Source of the DNA: JAWWOL01 sp033851545
GTDB taxonomy: Bacteria > Actinomycetota > Actinomycetes > JAWWOL01
Assembly: GCA_033851545.1 (NCBI GenBank)
Contig: JAWWOO010000044.1
Location: 1-64,000 of the forward strand
Direction of reading: 5' to 3'
Length of the DNA stretch: 64,000 nucleotides
Position numbers and translations under genes: made by a program. Positions 50,833 to 60,065 of this stretch are shown here, one piece after another. A model generated the notes under the pieces. That model saw only the letters and a list, made by a program, of their open reading frames with translations. It was not told the DNA's origin and searched no databases. Each line of letters begins with the position of its first letter. Position 1 is the first letter of the stretch.

Positions 50833-52078
50833 CGGGTCGGCAGCCCCGACCGTCCTGCGCGGAATCGACCGCGCGGCGTTCGCTGTCGCACTGGCCACCC
50901 GGCTACGGGCGCGCGGAGTGCAGGTCGGGCTCACGGCCATCGGCGACTTCGTCCGCGCCCTGGAGACCGCGCCTCCCGACTCACGGTCGCGGCTGTACTG
51001 GACGGCCCGGGTAAGCCTGGTACGTAGGCAATGTGACCTCGGGGCGTTCGACGCTGTCTTCGCTGCCGTGTTCGAGGACGCGGTGGTCGAGATGGACCCC
51101 AACGCGCGGCGCAAACCGCTGGCCAGCAGTTACGGCGAGGACGACAGCTTCGCCTCAGCCGCGGGCTCCGCGCTGGACGAACAGGCAGGTTCCGGCCTGC
51201 CTTGGCTCACGCTGCCGCCGCCCGTGTCCGATGCCGAGGATTCCGACACCCTGTTCGCCGTACCGGAGCGGCTGCCGAGCGCGATCGCCGGACTGACCGA
51301 TGTCGCCTTCGACCACCTGACTCCTCAACAGCTGCAACTGCTGGGCGGCTGGCTCGAGTCGGCGATCCCCGCGTGGCCCACCCGACGAACCCGCCGCACG
51401 GCGATCGACCCCAACGGTCACCGCATCGCGCTGAGGGCGACCATCGCCGAGTCGCGGCACACCGGCTGGGAGCCGGTCAAGCTGCTCCGCGCCAAGGCCG
51501 TGGTCAAGCCAAGGCCCGTCGTCATGCTCTGCGACGTGAGCCAGTCGATGCAGGCGCAGGTGGCCGCGTACCTGCACCTGATGCGGGCCCTCGCTGTCAC
51601 GGCAGACGCGGAGATCTTCGCGTTCTCCACCCACCTGACCCGGCTGACCGCGGTGCTCTCACACACCTCCCCGCAGAAGGCGATCGAGCAGGCGACCGAC
51701 AAGGTGACCGACCGGTTCGGCGGCACCCGGATCGCGGCAAATCTGTCGGCGGTGATGGCCTCGCATCACGGGGGCGCGTTACGCGGCGCCATCGTCATCA
51801 TCGCCTCGGACGGGTGGGACAGCGGCCCGGCTGCGGCTCTGGCAGCCGCCATGGCGCGGCTGCGCCGACGGGCCCACCTGGTGATCTGGATGAACCCGCG
51901 AGCCGCGGCGCCCGATTTCGAGCCGCTGGTGGCGACCATGGCCGCGGCGCTCCCCTACTGCGACCTGCTGCTGCCGGCCGACACCTTCCGCTCCCTCGCT
52001 GCGGTGGTCGGTGCGGTCTCCCGCGGCGTCAGCTCCACAGCGTCACGTGGATCGAGGGCCGGAAGCGGCCGACGGTGA
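50819..52078 (+). CDS. coxE: CoxE-type VWA domain protein
   Basis: 419 residues if the TTG at 50819 is used; a TTG at 50798 is the other option. Both overlap coxG, and neither has a good ribosome binding site. The VWA domain has the MIDAS motif CDVSQSMQAQ (about residue 240), and later SDGWDSGPAAALAAAM. CoxE acts with CoxD in active-site assembly. The 3-prime end overlaps the convergent LysR gene by 50 bp. Confidence 0.9.
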   Translation: MPGASGSAAPTVLRGIDRAAFAVALATRLRARGVQVGLTAIGDFVRALETAPPDSRSRLYWTARVSLVRRQCDLGAFDAVFAAVFEDAVVEMDPNARRKPLASSYGEDDSFASAAGSALDEQAGSGLPWLTLPPPVSDAEDSDTLFAVPERLPSAIAGLTDVAFDHLTPQQLQLLGGWLESAIPAWPTRRTRRTAIDPNGHRIALRATIAESRHTGWEPVKLLRAKAVVKPRPVVMLCDVSQSMQAQVAAYLHLMRALAVTADAEIFAFSTHLTRLTAVLSHTSPQKAIEQATDKVTDRFGGTRIAANLSAVMASHHGGALRGAIVIIASDGWDSGPAAALAAAMARLRRRAHLVIWMNPRAAAPDFEPLVATMAAALPYCDLLLPADTFRSLAAVVGAVSRGVSSTASRGSRAGSGRR

Positions 52079-52985
52079 CCCCGGAACCCCTCAGCATCGC
52101 CTGAGTGGCGCGAGGCGAATGCACGAATCGGCTCAACTCCGCCGCGGCCGGAGGAACGTCCCGGCTACCGAGAGAGATGATCCCCCACACACCGTCGGTC
52201 GGCACGGCCGGGCTGGCCAGGCGCTTGAGGTCGCCGTTCGCGATGTCCTGCTGAACGGCGAACGACACCGCGAGCGCGATCCCCTTGCCCCGCTTGGCCT
52301 CTTCCAGGGCGGCGACGTGGCTCTGGAAGATCTGCTGGTGATGCTCGGGGACGGCCAGGCGGCGCAGGATCGTGGGAACCAGGCCGATCTCCGCCGCGGC
52401 CGACGGTCCAAGCAGCCAGGTCTCATCGCGGAGCTGGCTGAGGCTCGGCGGGACGGCCGCCAGCGGGTGGTCGGGCCGGACGACCATGGCCATCTGGTAG
52501 TTCAGGAACGGCTGGAAGCGGACCGACTCGTCCAGGTCCGGCGGCCTCGGCCCGATCGCCAGGTCAACAGCCCTCGTCGCCAGCAGCGCGTTGAACTCTC
52601 GGGGGCTGTGCACGCTCAGCTCGACGTCCAAGTCTGCCGCCCGTGCCGAGAAGAGCTCGAGCAGACCGGGCGCGGCGTGCTCGGCGAACAACATCGACGC
52701 TGCCACCCGGAGCAGCCGTCGCCCGTTGCCCGCCTGGCTGACCTCGAGGATGGTGCGGTCCTGCAGACCCAACATCTCCGCCGCCCGGCTGGCCAGCCGC
52801 AAGCCGCCGGGGGTGAACGCCAAACCGGCCGCCGTCGGGGTGAACAACCTGTCGCCGAGCTCCCTGCGCAGCTGGGCGACGTGCCCGGACACCGCCGCCT
52901 CTGACACTGTCAGCTCCGCCGCAGCCTTGCGTACCGAACCCAGCCGAACAACAGCCGCGAACGCACGCAACTGGGTCGGCGTCAC
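52029..52985 (-). CDS. LysR family transcriptional regulator, likely cox regulator
   Basis: 318 residues from GTG 52985 (GGAAGAGACCT upstream). The winged HTH is at about 1-60 (TPTQLRAFAAVVRLGSVRKAAAELTVSEAAVSGHVAQLRRELGDRLF). The effector domain carries the CbbR-like pattern LRVAASMLFAEHAAPGLLELFSARAADLDVELSV. It is convergent with coxE, close to the cox operon, and may be the CO-responsive regulator. Two palindromes precede it. Confidence 0.87.
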   Translation of the reverse strand: MTPTQLRAFAAVVRLGSVRKAAAELTVSEAAVSGHVAQLRRELGDRLFTPTAAGLAFTPGGLRLASRAAEMLGLQDRTILEVSQAGNGRRLLRVAASMLFAEHAAPGLLELFSARAADLDVELSVHSPREFNALLATRAVDLAIGPRPPDLDESVRFQPFLNYQMAMVVRPDHPLAAVPPSLSQLRDETWLLGPSAAAEIGLVPTILRRLAVPEHHQQIFQSHVAALEEAKRGKGIALAVSFAVQQDIANGDLKRLASPAVPTDGVWGIISLGSRDVPPAAAELSRFVHSPRATQAMLRGSGVTVGRFRPSIHVTLWS

Positions 52986-53011
52986 AGGTCGGTCTCTTCC
53001 GGCGGCGATCA

Positions 53012-53060
53012 GCGCCACCCTTGGCGCGTAGACCAACGTACCGCTGCTTGTTGGCCAACA
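53012..53060. promoter_or_regulatory. two palindromes upstream of the LysR gene
   Basis: GCGCCA-CCCT-TGGCGC (53012-53027) and TGTTGGCCAACA (53049-53060) lie 27 and 64 bp before the LysR start on the minus strand. The latter fits the loose T-N11-A style of LysR sites. Their position suits autoregulation. Confidence 0.35.
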
Positions 53061-53091
53061 GGTGAGCGAGAGGCAAAACCGACGCGGAGGC

Positions 53092-53841
53092 TCAGCCGGC
53101 GCGGCCGACGGAGTACGACGTCCAGATCGCCTCGTAGCGGACGTGGTCCCCCGTCTTCGGCGCCACCACGATCTGATTGCCGCCCGCATAGATGCCGACG
53201 TGGTCGATACCGCCCCCGCCGAGCCGGAAGAAGATCAGGTCGCCGACCTGCTTGTCCGCGTCCGCGACGTGCCGCACGGCTCCGTACTGCTCCGCCGCCG
53301 TCCGCGGCAGACCCACGCCGAGCCGGCCGAAGACGTACTGCGTGAAGCCGGAGCAGTCGAAGGCCGAGGGGCCGGTGGCTCCGTAGACGTACGGCGCCCC
53401 GACGTGCCGCGCCGCCTCCGAGACGGCCCGCCGCCCCAGTGGCACGACCACTGCCTTGGCCACTGTGATCGTGATCCGGCTGCCACTGGCCTCGTACGCG
53501 GACGTGCCGGCGAAGCGCCAGTAGTAGCGCGTTGTCACGGCCGGGGCGACCGTCGCGGCGACCGACCCCGCGGTGTCGGTGGTAACGGTGGTCACCAGGA
53601 CCCGCCCGGAGGGGGCGAGCCGGAAGAGCTCGAGCCGCAGGCCCTTCACCCCGTGCGCGCGGGCATGGACCGAGGCCGTGAGCTGGACGCCTTGACCCGC
53701 CGTGACCGAGCCGGAGACGGCCTGGGTCCGGGTCGGGGCCGCGCTGGCCGCAGAGGCGCTGGAGATGCCGAAGCCGCCCGCGAGGGAGGCGGCGACGACG
53801 AGGGCACGCAGGAACGAGCGGTACGGCGGCTTCGCAGGCAC
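53092..53841 (-). CDS. secreted NlpC/P60 peptidoglycan endopeptidase
   Basis: 249 residues from GTG 53841 (GGAAGGA upstream). The signal peptide covers about 1-33 (LRALVVAASLAGGFGISSASA). A beta-rich domain follows (about 40-130, Ig-like), then the NlpC/P60 domain with the catalytic Cys in AFDCSGFTQYVFGRLG and His in DHVGIYAGG. It cleaves peptidoglycan stem peptides. The c-di-AMP-type riboswitch in its 5-prime leader fits this enzyme class in actinobacteria. Confidence 0.93.
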   Translation of the reverse strand: MPAKPPYRSFLRALVVAASLAGGFGISSASAASAAPTRTQAVSGSVTAGQGVQLTASVHARAHGVKGLRLELFRLAPSGRVLVTTVTTDTAGSVAATVAPAVTTRYYWRFAGTSAYEASGSRITITVAKAVVVPLGRRAVSEAARHVGAPYVYGATGPSAFDCSGFTQYVFGRLGVGLPRTAAEQYGAVRHVADADKQVGDLIFFRLGGGGIDHVGIYAGGNQIVVAPKTGDHVRYEAIWTSYSVGRAG

Positions 53842-53855
53842 GTACGAGGTCCTTC

Positions 53856-54045
53856 CGTCGACGCCTGCGGGGTGAGCTGTCGGGTTCGGGCAGGAAAGGT
53901 AGCCCGGCCACGCGGACGTGGCTTCACCCCGAGGACCTGCTGGCGGCAGGCCCGGTGGGTCGGAGACCGGTGGGTCCCCCGCTGCCGTCCCGTGGCAGAG
54001 ATCGTCGGAACACAGCAGGCCTCGGGACGGCACTCGGCGTACGGC
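53856..54045 (-). ncRNA. c-di-AMP (ydaO/yuaA-type) riboswitch
   Basis: The leader of the NlpC/P60 gene, read on the minus strand, shows the actinobacterial ydaO elements in order: GCCGAGTG near the 5-prime end, then GCGGGGGACCCACC, then GGGGTGAAGCCACG, then TGCCCGAACCCGACAGCT, and finally CACCCCGCAGGCG just before the ribosome binding site. This order and the conserved CCCGAACCCG-(A/T)CAGCT block are those of RF00379. The regulated gene is the expected peptidoglycan hydrolase. High c-di-AMP should switch it off. Boundaries are approximate. Confidence 0.85.
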
Positions 54046-54127
54046 AGGCTGCGGTTCGCCGCGCGGAGACGGCTCACCAGTGAGGTATCGGCAGCACCAG
54101 CCGCGAATTCAGCCTTTCAACCAGCGT

Positions 54128-55519
54128 TCACGAGTCGAAGCCGATGCCGATCCTGTCGAGCGCGGTCAACCAGAGTCCGCGCCTGCCGGTGTCATCGGCC
54201 CGGGCAAGTGCGTGCCGGGTGAGCGCGATGGCGCCGTACCGCAGGGGTTCTGGCGGGAACGGGAACGGCGCGCGGCGGACCATCCGCAGCTGGAGCAGCT
54301 CGCTGTCCGGCGCCTGCAGCAGGTCGGCCAGCACCTGCCCGCCGAACCGGCTCGCACCGACGCCGAGACCGGTGTAGCCGAGCGCGTAGACCAGCCGTCC
54401 GTCGTACCTGCTCCCGAACGTGACCGTGAACCGGGACGTCGTCGCGATCACGCCACCCCAGCGGTACGGGAACCGGAGGTCGGCGAGGGCGGGGAACATC
54501 GCGGCGAAGTTGCGCTCGAGCACCGCGTGTGTCCCGGCGTGCTGGTCGTGCTCCGGCCGGATCGGTCCCCGCCAGCGATAGACCGCGTCGTAGCCGCCCC
54601 ACAGGATGCGGTCGTCCGGGGTGAGCCGGAAGTAGTGGAACCTGTTCCCGGAGTCCGAGACGCCCTCCCGTCCCGCCCACCCGATCGCCTGCCGCTGCTG
54701 GGAGGTGAGCACGTCCGAGACCAGCACGTAGTCGTAGACGGGGACGTAGCGGTGGCCGGCCACCGGCAGCAGCCCTGCGGTGTGCGCGTTGGTGGCCAGC
54801 ACGACCCGCCGGGCGGTCACCGAGCCGTCAGGGGTACGGACGACGAGGCCGTGGGTCGCCGAGCCGGTCTCCTCGATGCCGGTGACGGGGCTGTGCTCGT
54901 ACACCGCGACGCCCCGCTCCCGCGCCACCCTGGCCAGCTCCCGGACCAGCTTGGCCGGGTCGACCGTCCCGCCGGCGTCGGTCCTGCGGACCGCTCCCAG
55001 CAGGAGGGGCGAGTGCAGCAGCTCACGCGCCTCGGCGGCATCGAGCAGCTGGGCGTCGTGGCCGTGGGCCCGGTGGATGTCCGCCCACTCCTCGAGACCC
55101 TCGACCTCGTGCACCCGGGTGGCCACCTCGAGCATCGGCACCGGCTCGAAGTCGCAGTCGACCTCGTGCTCGGCGAGGAACTTCTGCAGCCCGCGGAAGT
55201 TCTCCTCGGCCAGCCGCTCCAGGGTGTCGATCTCGTCCGGAAAATGCTTGAGGCCGTTGAGAAGCCCATGCGTCAGCGACGCGTCGACGAACCCTCCGTT
55301 GCGGCCGGAAGCGGCGTAGCCGACGGTGTCCGCCTCGCAGACGACGATGGTCAGGCTGGGGTCGTTGTCGAGCAGAGCCTGGGCGGTCCACAGCCCGGTG
55401 TAGCCAGCACCCACGATGGCCACGTCGGCGCGCAGGTCCTCGGCCAGGGAGGGGCCGGCCTCGTACGGGGTCCGCTGCTGCCAGAACGATGGACCCGGCA
55501 AGGGCTGCGGCGTGATCAT
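54128..55519 (-). CDS. FAD-dependent amine oxidase-type oxidoreductase (PuuB/DAO family), second copy
   Basis: 463 residues from ATG 55519. The FAD motif is VAIVGAGYTGLWTAQALL, followed by GYAASGRNGGFVDASL. The C-terminal RWGGVIATTSRFTVTFG and ALGYTGLGVGASRFGGQVLADLL contact FAD. Same family as 36170-37552 but clearly diverged. A role in polyamine or amino-acid oxidation is likely; it stands alone without an adjacent dehydrogenase. Confidence 0.85.
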   Translation of the reverse strand: MITPQPLPGPSFWQQRTPYEAGPSLAEDLRADVAIVGAGYTGLWTAQALLDNDPSLTIVVCEADTVGYAASGRNGGFVDASLTHGLLNGLKHFPDEIDTLERLAEENFRGLQKFLAEHEVDCDFEPVPMLEVATRVHEVEGLEEWADIHRAHGHDAQLLDAAEARELLHSPLLLGAVRRTDAGGTVDPAKLVRELARVARERGVAVYEHSPVTGIEETGSATHGLVVRTPDGSVTARRVVLATNAHTAGLLPVAGHRYVPVYDYVLVSDVLTSQQRQAIGWAGREGVSDSGNRFHYFRLTPDDRILWGGYDAVYRWRGPIRPEHDQHAGTHAVLERNFAAMFPALADLRFPYRWGGVIATTSRFTVTFGSRYDGRLVYALGYTGLGVGASRFGGQVLADLLQAPDSELLQLRMVRRAPFPFPPEPLRYGAIALTRHALARADDTGRRGLWLTALDRIGIGFDS

Positions 55520-55714
55520 CGCCCCATGCTCGGCCCGGGAAGCAGGAAGGGCAAGGCAGACTCGCGGGCCGCATCTTGGCAGCACACCCACAGCCTCTTT
55601 TCTCCGCAGGGCAAACACACGCTGGTACGGGACTGGGTTAGCGTCGCCCTGGGTCAGACGTCCGGTCTGTCCGGTTCGCGCGCAACGCTGCGCCCAACGA
55701 GTGGGGAAGTCCTC

Positions 55715-56686
55715 GTGAGAATCCGTATCCGCCCGGCCACCATTGTCGGCACCACAGCGCTGGTCATCGCCCTGTCCGGTACGGCCGTCGCCGCGTCAGG
55801 TGGGAACTTCGTGCTCGGCCACATCAACAGGACCACGTCGAACACGGTCATCGCCAACAGTGCCGGCACGGCGCTGGTCCTGGCCGGCAAGAAGGGCATC
55901 GCTCCCTTCGGCGTCAACGGCAACAAGACCAAGGTTCCCTCGCTCAACGCCGACCTGCTCGACGGACTGGACTCGACGAAGCTGCAGCGCCGGGTGCTCG
56001 GCCAGTGTGGCGCCACGGGGATCTCCGCGGTGTCCGCGACCGGCTCCGTCACCTGCATGACGTCGCACCACCTGTACTTCACCAGCGGCGTCGCGTCTCT
56101 CACGGTCCCGGCGGGCGTCACCAAGATCGAGATCATGGCGCGCGGCGCGGGCGGCTCAGGCGGTTCGAGCGGGACGGCGGCCAACCTCGGCCGCGGCGGC
56201 GGTGGCGGTCAGGGCGGTCTGACCCGGACCCTCGTCTCCGTCTCCGCGGGTCAGAAGTACGACGTCACCGTCGGCGCGGGCGGGCTCGCGCCGACGACTT
56301 CCGTGGCGGACGGCAACTCGGGCGGCCGGAGCACGGTCATCCTCGACCCGTCGACGGACGCGACGAAGTTCGCGGCCGTGGCCAACGGAGGCACCGGCGG
56401 CCGCAACGCGGTCCCGTGCGCAAGCGCTGACGGCGCCGCTCCCGGCACCGGCGGCGGGGCCCCCGGCCCCACCGGCGCCGGCGCGCTGGGCCTGTCCATG
56501 TCGACTGGCGCCACCGGCTCTGCTTCCGGCGTCACGACCGACACTGCGGGCTGCGCGAGCGGAGGAACCGGCGGCGGGGCGAACTACGCCGGTGCCGGCG
56601 GCGACGGCGGCCAGCCCGACACGACGACTCCTGTCGCGGCCAAGCCCGGCATGTCCGGCCTGGTCGAGGTCACTCTGATCGACTGA
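55715..56686 (+). CDS. secreted glycine-rich repetitive protein
   Basis: 323 residues from GTG 55715. A signal sequence (TTALVIALSGTAVAAS, cleavage near 29) precedes a conserved-looking region (NFVLGHINRTTSNTVIAN, then LNADLLDGLDSTKLQRRVLG). This LLDGxDS segment also occurs in phage tail-fibre and surface proteins. The C-terminal two thirds (from about 130) are Gly-rich and end in a beta-strand pattern GMSGLVEVTLID. It is probably an exported surface or matrix protein. A GC hairpin follows. Confidence 0.8.
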   Translation: MRIRIRPATIVGTTALVIALSGTAVAASGGNFVLGHINRTTSNTVIANSAGTALVLAGKKGIAPFGVNGNKTKVPSLNADLLDGLDSTKLQRRVLGQCGATGISAVSATGSVTCMTSHHLYFTSGVASLTVPAGVTKIEIMARGAGGSGGSSGTAANLGRGGGGGQGGLTRTLVSVSAGQKYDVTVGAGGLAPTTSVADGNSGGRSTVILDPSTDATKFAAVANGGTGGRNAVPCASADGAAPGTGGGAPGPTGAGALGLSMSTGATGSASGVTTDTAGCASGGTGGGANYAGAGGDGGQPDTTTPVAAKPGMSGLVEVTLID

Positions 56687-56704
56687 CCCGCTCCGACGAG
56701 GATC

Positions 56705-56734
56705 GGCCGCCGGCACCCACGGGGTCCGGCGGCC
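56705..56734. terminator. GC-rich hairpin terminator
   Basis: GGCCGCCGG (56705-56713) pairs with CCGGCGGCC (56726-56734), with an inner ACCC/GGGT extension. It follows the glycine-rich gene stop by 18 bp and is shared with the convergent ABM gene. Confidence 0.7.
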
Positions 56735-56762
56735 GTTCTCGTCCAGCCGGTCGATCCGGGAC

Positions 56763-57086
56763 TCAGCGCGGCGTGACCTCGGCCATGGCCGACCACCCGG
56801 TAGCGCCAGGAATCTCCACGTTGACGATCTCCGGTTGGCTCGCCACCACGTCCGGCATCCACGCCATCGCCGCCTTGAAATGGTCCGACGCCACGTGAGC
56901 ACCACCGGCCCCGTCGGCGAATGCCTCGACCAGGACGAACGTGTTCGGGTCGTCGACGCTGCGGGACCACTCGAAGAACAGGTTGCCCGGCTCGGCACGG
57001 GTTCCGGCGGTGAAGTCGGCGACGAGATCGAGCCATTCCGCCGCTCGTTCCGGCCGGATGGACCACTTGACCACGATGAAGATCAC
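56763..57086 (-). CDS. ABM-domain (YgiN-like) monooxygenase or quinol oxidase family protein
   Basis: 107 residues from GTG 57086. The ferredoxin-like ABM fold is visible as IFIVVKWSIRPERAAEWLDLV, then EPGNLFFEWSRSVDDPNTFVLVEAF and HVASDHFKAAMAWMPDVV. Members act as small cofactor-independent oxygenases, AI-2-modifying LsrG enzymes, or stress proteins. It is divergent from the alcohol dehydrogenase. Confidence 0.85.
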   Translation of the reverse strand: MIFIVVKWSIRPERAAEWLDLVADFTAGTRAEPGNLFFEWSRSVDDPNTFVLVEAFADGAGGAHVASDHFKAAMAWMPDVVASQPEIVNVEIPGATGWSAMAEVTPR

Positions 57087-57215
57087 AGCGTCACGGTGGC
57101 ACAGCAATCGCCCGGGGGACAAGGCTTCCGGCGCTTTCTCGCATCACGATAACGACCCTTCCCGGCCTCCGACCGTTGCGGCACTGTGGCTGCAGCGACG
57201 ACGAAGGGGTTGGCC

Positions 57216-58247
57216 GTGAAAGCAGTCCGGGTCCACGAGTACGGGAAACCGCCGAGCATCGACGACGTCGCCGATCCCACCGTCGAGTCCCCCTCGGACG
57301 TGGTCATCGCGGTGGACGCCGCAGGGGTCTGCCGGACCGACCTGCACATCATCGAGGGCCAGTGGGCGCAGAAGAGCAACGTCCGCCTGCCGTACACGAT
57401 CGGGCACGAGAACGCCGGGACCGTCGTCGACGTCGGCGCTGCCGTGAGCACCGTGCGGCCGGGCGACAAGGTGATCCTGCACCCCCTCGTCACCTGTGGC
57501 CTGTGCCGCGCCTGCCGGGCGGGTGACGACGTCCACTGCGCCAACAGCCGGTTCCCCGGCATCGACAGCGACGGGGGGATGGCGGCCTACCTCCGCACCT
57601 CGGTGCGCTCGGTGGTCAGGCTCGACGATGCTTTGCAGCCGGCGGACGTCGCCGCTCTCGCCGATGCCGGCCTGACGGCGTACCACGCGGTGCGCAAGGC
57701 GGTCCCGCTGCTCTACCCCGGGACGCACGCCGTCCTGATCGGCGCCGGCGGCCTGGGTCACATCGGGCTTCAAGCCGCGCTGGCTCTCACCCCAGCCGTG
57801 ATCACCGTGGTCGACCGCTCTGCCGACGTGCTCGAGCGGGCCAAGGCACTGGGCGCGCAGCACACGGTGCTGGCCTCGGGCGACGAGGTGCAGCTGGTGC
57901 TCGACCTCACCGCAGGGGCCGGTGCCCACGTGGTCTTCGACTTCGTGGGCGAGCACGGGACGGAGGCCGAGGGGGTGGCGATGACCCGCGATGCCGGCTC
58001 CTACTACGTGATCGGCTACGGCGGGCACGTCGACATCCCGACCATCGACATCATCTCGCGCGAGATCAGCGTGGTGGGCAACCTGGTCGGCTCGTACAAC
58101 GATCTTGTCGAGCTCATGACCCTCACGGCCCAGGGCAAGGTGCGGCTGTCGACCAAGCCCTATCCGCGCAGCCAGGCACTGACTGCGCTCGACGACCTGG
58201 ACGGCGGCCGGATCCCCGGCGGGCGCGCCATTCTCGTCGCTGACTGA
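57216..58247 (+). CDS. zinc-dependent NAD alcohol dehydrogenase (MDR)
   Basis: 343 residues from GTG 57216 (GAAGGGG upstream); an upstream in-frame start adds 10 residues. Catalytic zinc ligands are in AGVCRTDLH and GHEN, and the structural zinc loop is CGLCRACRAGDDVHC. The cofactor site is LIGAGGLGHIGLQAA. It resembles the NAD alcohol dehydrogenases found with propane monooxygenases (propanol oxidation). First of three co-directional genes. Confidence 0.92.
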   Translation: MKAVRVHEYGKPPSIDDVADPTVESPSDVVIAVDAAGVCRTDLHIIEGQWAQKSNVRLPYTIGHENAGTVVDVGAAVSTVRPGDKVILHPLVTCGLCRACRAGDDVHCANSRFPGIDSDGGMAAYLRTSVRSVVRLDDALQPADVAALADAGLTAYHAVRKAVPLLYPGTHAVLIGAGGLGHIGLQAALALTPAVITVVDRSADVLERAKALGAQHTVLASGDEVQLVLDLTAGAGAHVVFDFVGEHGTEAEGVAMTRDAGSYYVIGYGGHVDIPTIDIISREISVVGNLVGSYNDLVELMTLTAQGKVRLSTKPYPRSQALTALDDLDGGRIPGGRAILVAD

Positions 58248-58278
58248 CCACCGGCACCACCGGACCAAAGGAGCTCCG

Positions 58279-59313
58279 ATGTACGAGAAGGATGGCGAGA
58301 AGTATTTCGTGGTCGACGGCCACGTCCATGCATGGGACGCGACGCCGGCCAACCAGGCCAACCGCTACGGCGAAGGCTTCATCAACTGTTTCTACGACTA
58401 CCACCGCAACCTCAGTCCCCAGGAGCGGGTGTGGACGCTGGAGGACTTCTGGAAGCAGAGTGACGAGAAGATCGTCCACGACCTGTTCGAGGACGGCTAC
58501 GACGACATCGCCATCTTCCAGCCGACCTACCTGCGTGACTTCTACGTCAACGGTTTCAACACCACCGAGCAGAACGGGCGGCTGTCGGAGAAATACCCTG
58601 GCCGGTTCATCGTCAACGGTTCCTGGGACCCGCGCGACGGCGAAGCAGGGCTCGAGAAGCTCGACCGGCTGGCCGAGCGGTGGAGCCTCAAGGGCGTCAA
58701 GCTCTACACCGGCGAGTGGAGGGGCGACAGCCGCGGCTGGAAGCTCACCGACCCGTGGTCCTACCGCCACCTGGAGCGCTGCGAGCAGCTCGGCATCCGC
58801 AACATCCACATCCACAAGGGCCCGACGATCTACCCGCTCAACCGGGACGCCTTCGACGTCAAGGACGTCGACGAGGTCGCGTCGCTGTTCCCCCACCTCA
58901 ACTTCATCATCGAGCACGTCGGCCTGCCCCGGCTCGAGGACTTCTGCTGGATCGCCACCCAGGAACCGAACGTGTACGGCGGTCTCGCCGTTGCGCTGCC
59001 CTTCATCCACACCCGGCCCCGCTACTGGGCCCAGATCATCGGAGAGCTGCTCTACTGGATCGGGGAGGACCGGATCACCTTCGCCAGCGACTACGCGATC
59101 TGGACACCACGCTGGCTGACCGAGGCGTTCGTCGGCTTCCAGATGCCCGACGACATGGTGTCGGAGTACGGCAACGTCAGCACCGTGGCGAAGAAGAAGA
59201 TCCTCGGTCTCAACCTGGCCAAGCTCTACGACATCGAGGTCCCGGCTGAGTGCCAGATCACCACCATCGAGCTCGACAAGCCGGTGGGCGCGAGCCCCGT
59301 ACCGGTCGCCTGA
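58279..59313 (+). CDS. amidohydrolase family protein (Amidohydro_2)
   Basis: 344 residues. Metal motifs: VVDGHVHAWD at the N-terminus, IRNIHIHKGP, FIIEHVG, and the distal Asp in FASDYAIWTP. It is the type found between mimABCD/prmABCD-like diiron monooxygenase genes and their DUF59 and chaperonin genes, where its function is uncertain (possible metal or maturation role). Overlaps the next start by one base (TGATG). Confidence 0.85.
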   Translation: MYEKDGEKYFVVDGHVHAWDATPANQANRYGEGFINCFYDYHRNLSPQERVWTLEDFWKQSDEKIVHDLFEDGYDDIAIFQPTYLRDFYVNGFNTTEQNGRLSEKYPGRFIVNGSWDPRDGEAGLEKLDRLAERWSLKGVKLYTGEWRGDSRGWKLTDPWSYRHLERCEQLGIRNIHIHKGPTIYPLNRDAFDVKDVDEVASLFPHLNFIIEHVGLPRLEDFCWIATQEPNVYGGLAVALPFIHTRPRYWAQIIGELLYWIGEDRITFASDYAIWTPRWLTEAFVGFQMPDDMVSEYGNVSTVAKKKILGLNLAKLYDIEVPAECQITTIELDKPVGASPVPVA

Positions 59314-60032
59314 TGACGGCGACCATGAGCACCGCTGTGCTGCCGGCTACACCGCCGGCCAGGGCGGAGGTCCTCTCCGCCCTGGCGAAGGTCAGGGACC
59401 CCGAGCTGGACGAGCCGATCACCGACCTCCGGTTCGTCCAGGAGGTCCGGGTGAGCGGGGACCGGGTCGAGGTGGACCTGCGGCTCCCGACCTACTTCTG
59501 CGCCCCGAACTTCGCCTACCTCATGGTCGCCGACGCGTACGACGAGCTGGCCCGGCTGCCAGGGGTCCGCGGCGTCACCGTCCGGTTGCTCGACCACTTC
59601 GCCTCGGAAGAGATCAACGCCGGCGTCTCCGGAGGTCGCGGGTTCGCCGGCTCGTTCCCGGGGATGGCGGACGGCGAGCTGGCGGAGCTGCGTGCCGACT
59701 TCCTGCGCAAGGTGCACCGGGCACTCCAGGAACGGGTTGCTGCCGGCATGCTGGGCGGCGGCCTGCAGCTGGCGGACCTCGTCGGGACGACGCTCGCGGA
59801 CGCACCGCCGGGACCGCACCTCGACCGGCTGGTGGACCGACGCCGTGAGCTCGGTCTCCCCTGCGGCCCGGAGGCACCGTTGCTCGTCCACGAGGACGGC
59901 CGTCCGATCAGCGCAGCAGACCTGCCCCTCCAGCTGCGGTTCGCGCGAACGACCAGGGTGAGCATCGAGGGCAACGCGACGTTCTGCCGGGGCCTGCTGT
60001 CGGTACGGTACGACCTGCCTCCATCCGGGTAG
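59313..60032 (+). CDS. DUF59/MIP18-type iron-sulfur assembly-like protein
   Basis: 239 residues from ATG 59313, coupled to the amidohydrolase. The MIP18 pattern is visible at about 20-110: VLSALAKVRDPELDEPITDL and VEVDLRLPTYFCAPNFAYLMVADAYDEL. The C-terminal half is helical and unassigned. Equivalent genes accompany soluble propane-type monooxygenases and may help metal-site assembly. Confidence 0.8.
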   Translation: MTATMSTAVLPATPPARAEVLSALAKVRDPELDEPITDLRFVQEVRVSGDRVEVDLRLPTYFCAPNFAYLMVADAYDELARLPGVRGVTVRLLDHFASEEINAGVSGGRGFAGSFPGMADGELAELRADFLRKVHRALQERVAAGMLGGGLQLADLVGTTLADAPPGPHLDRLVDRRRELGLPCGPEAPLLVHEDGRPISAADLPLQLRFARTTRVSIEGNATFCRGLLSVRYDLPPSG

Positions 60033-60065
60033 TGCCAGGTCGGGGCCGACAGGCAGGCAGAGCTC

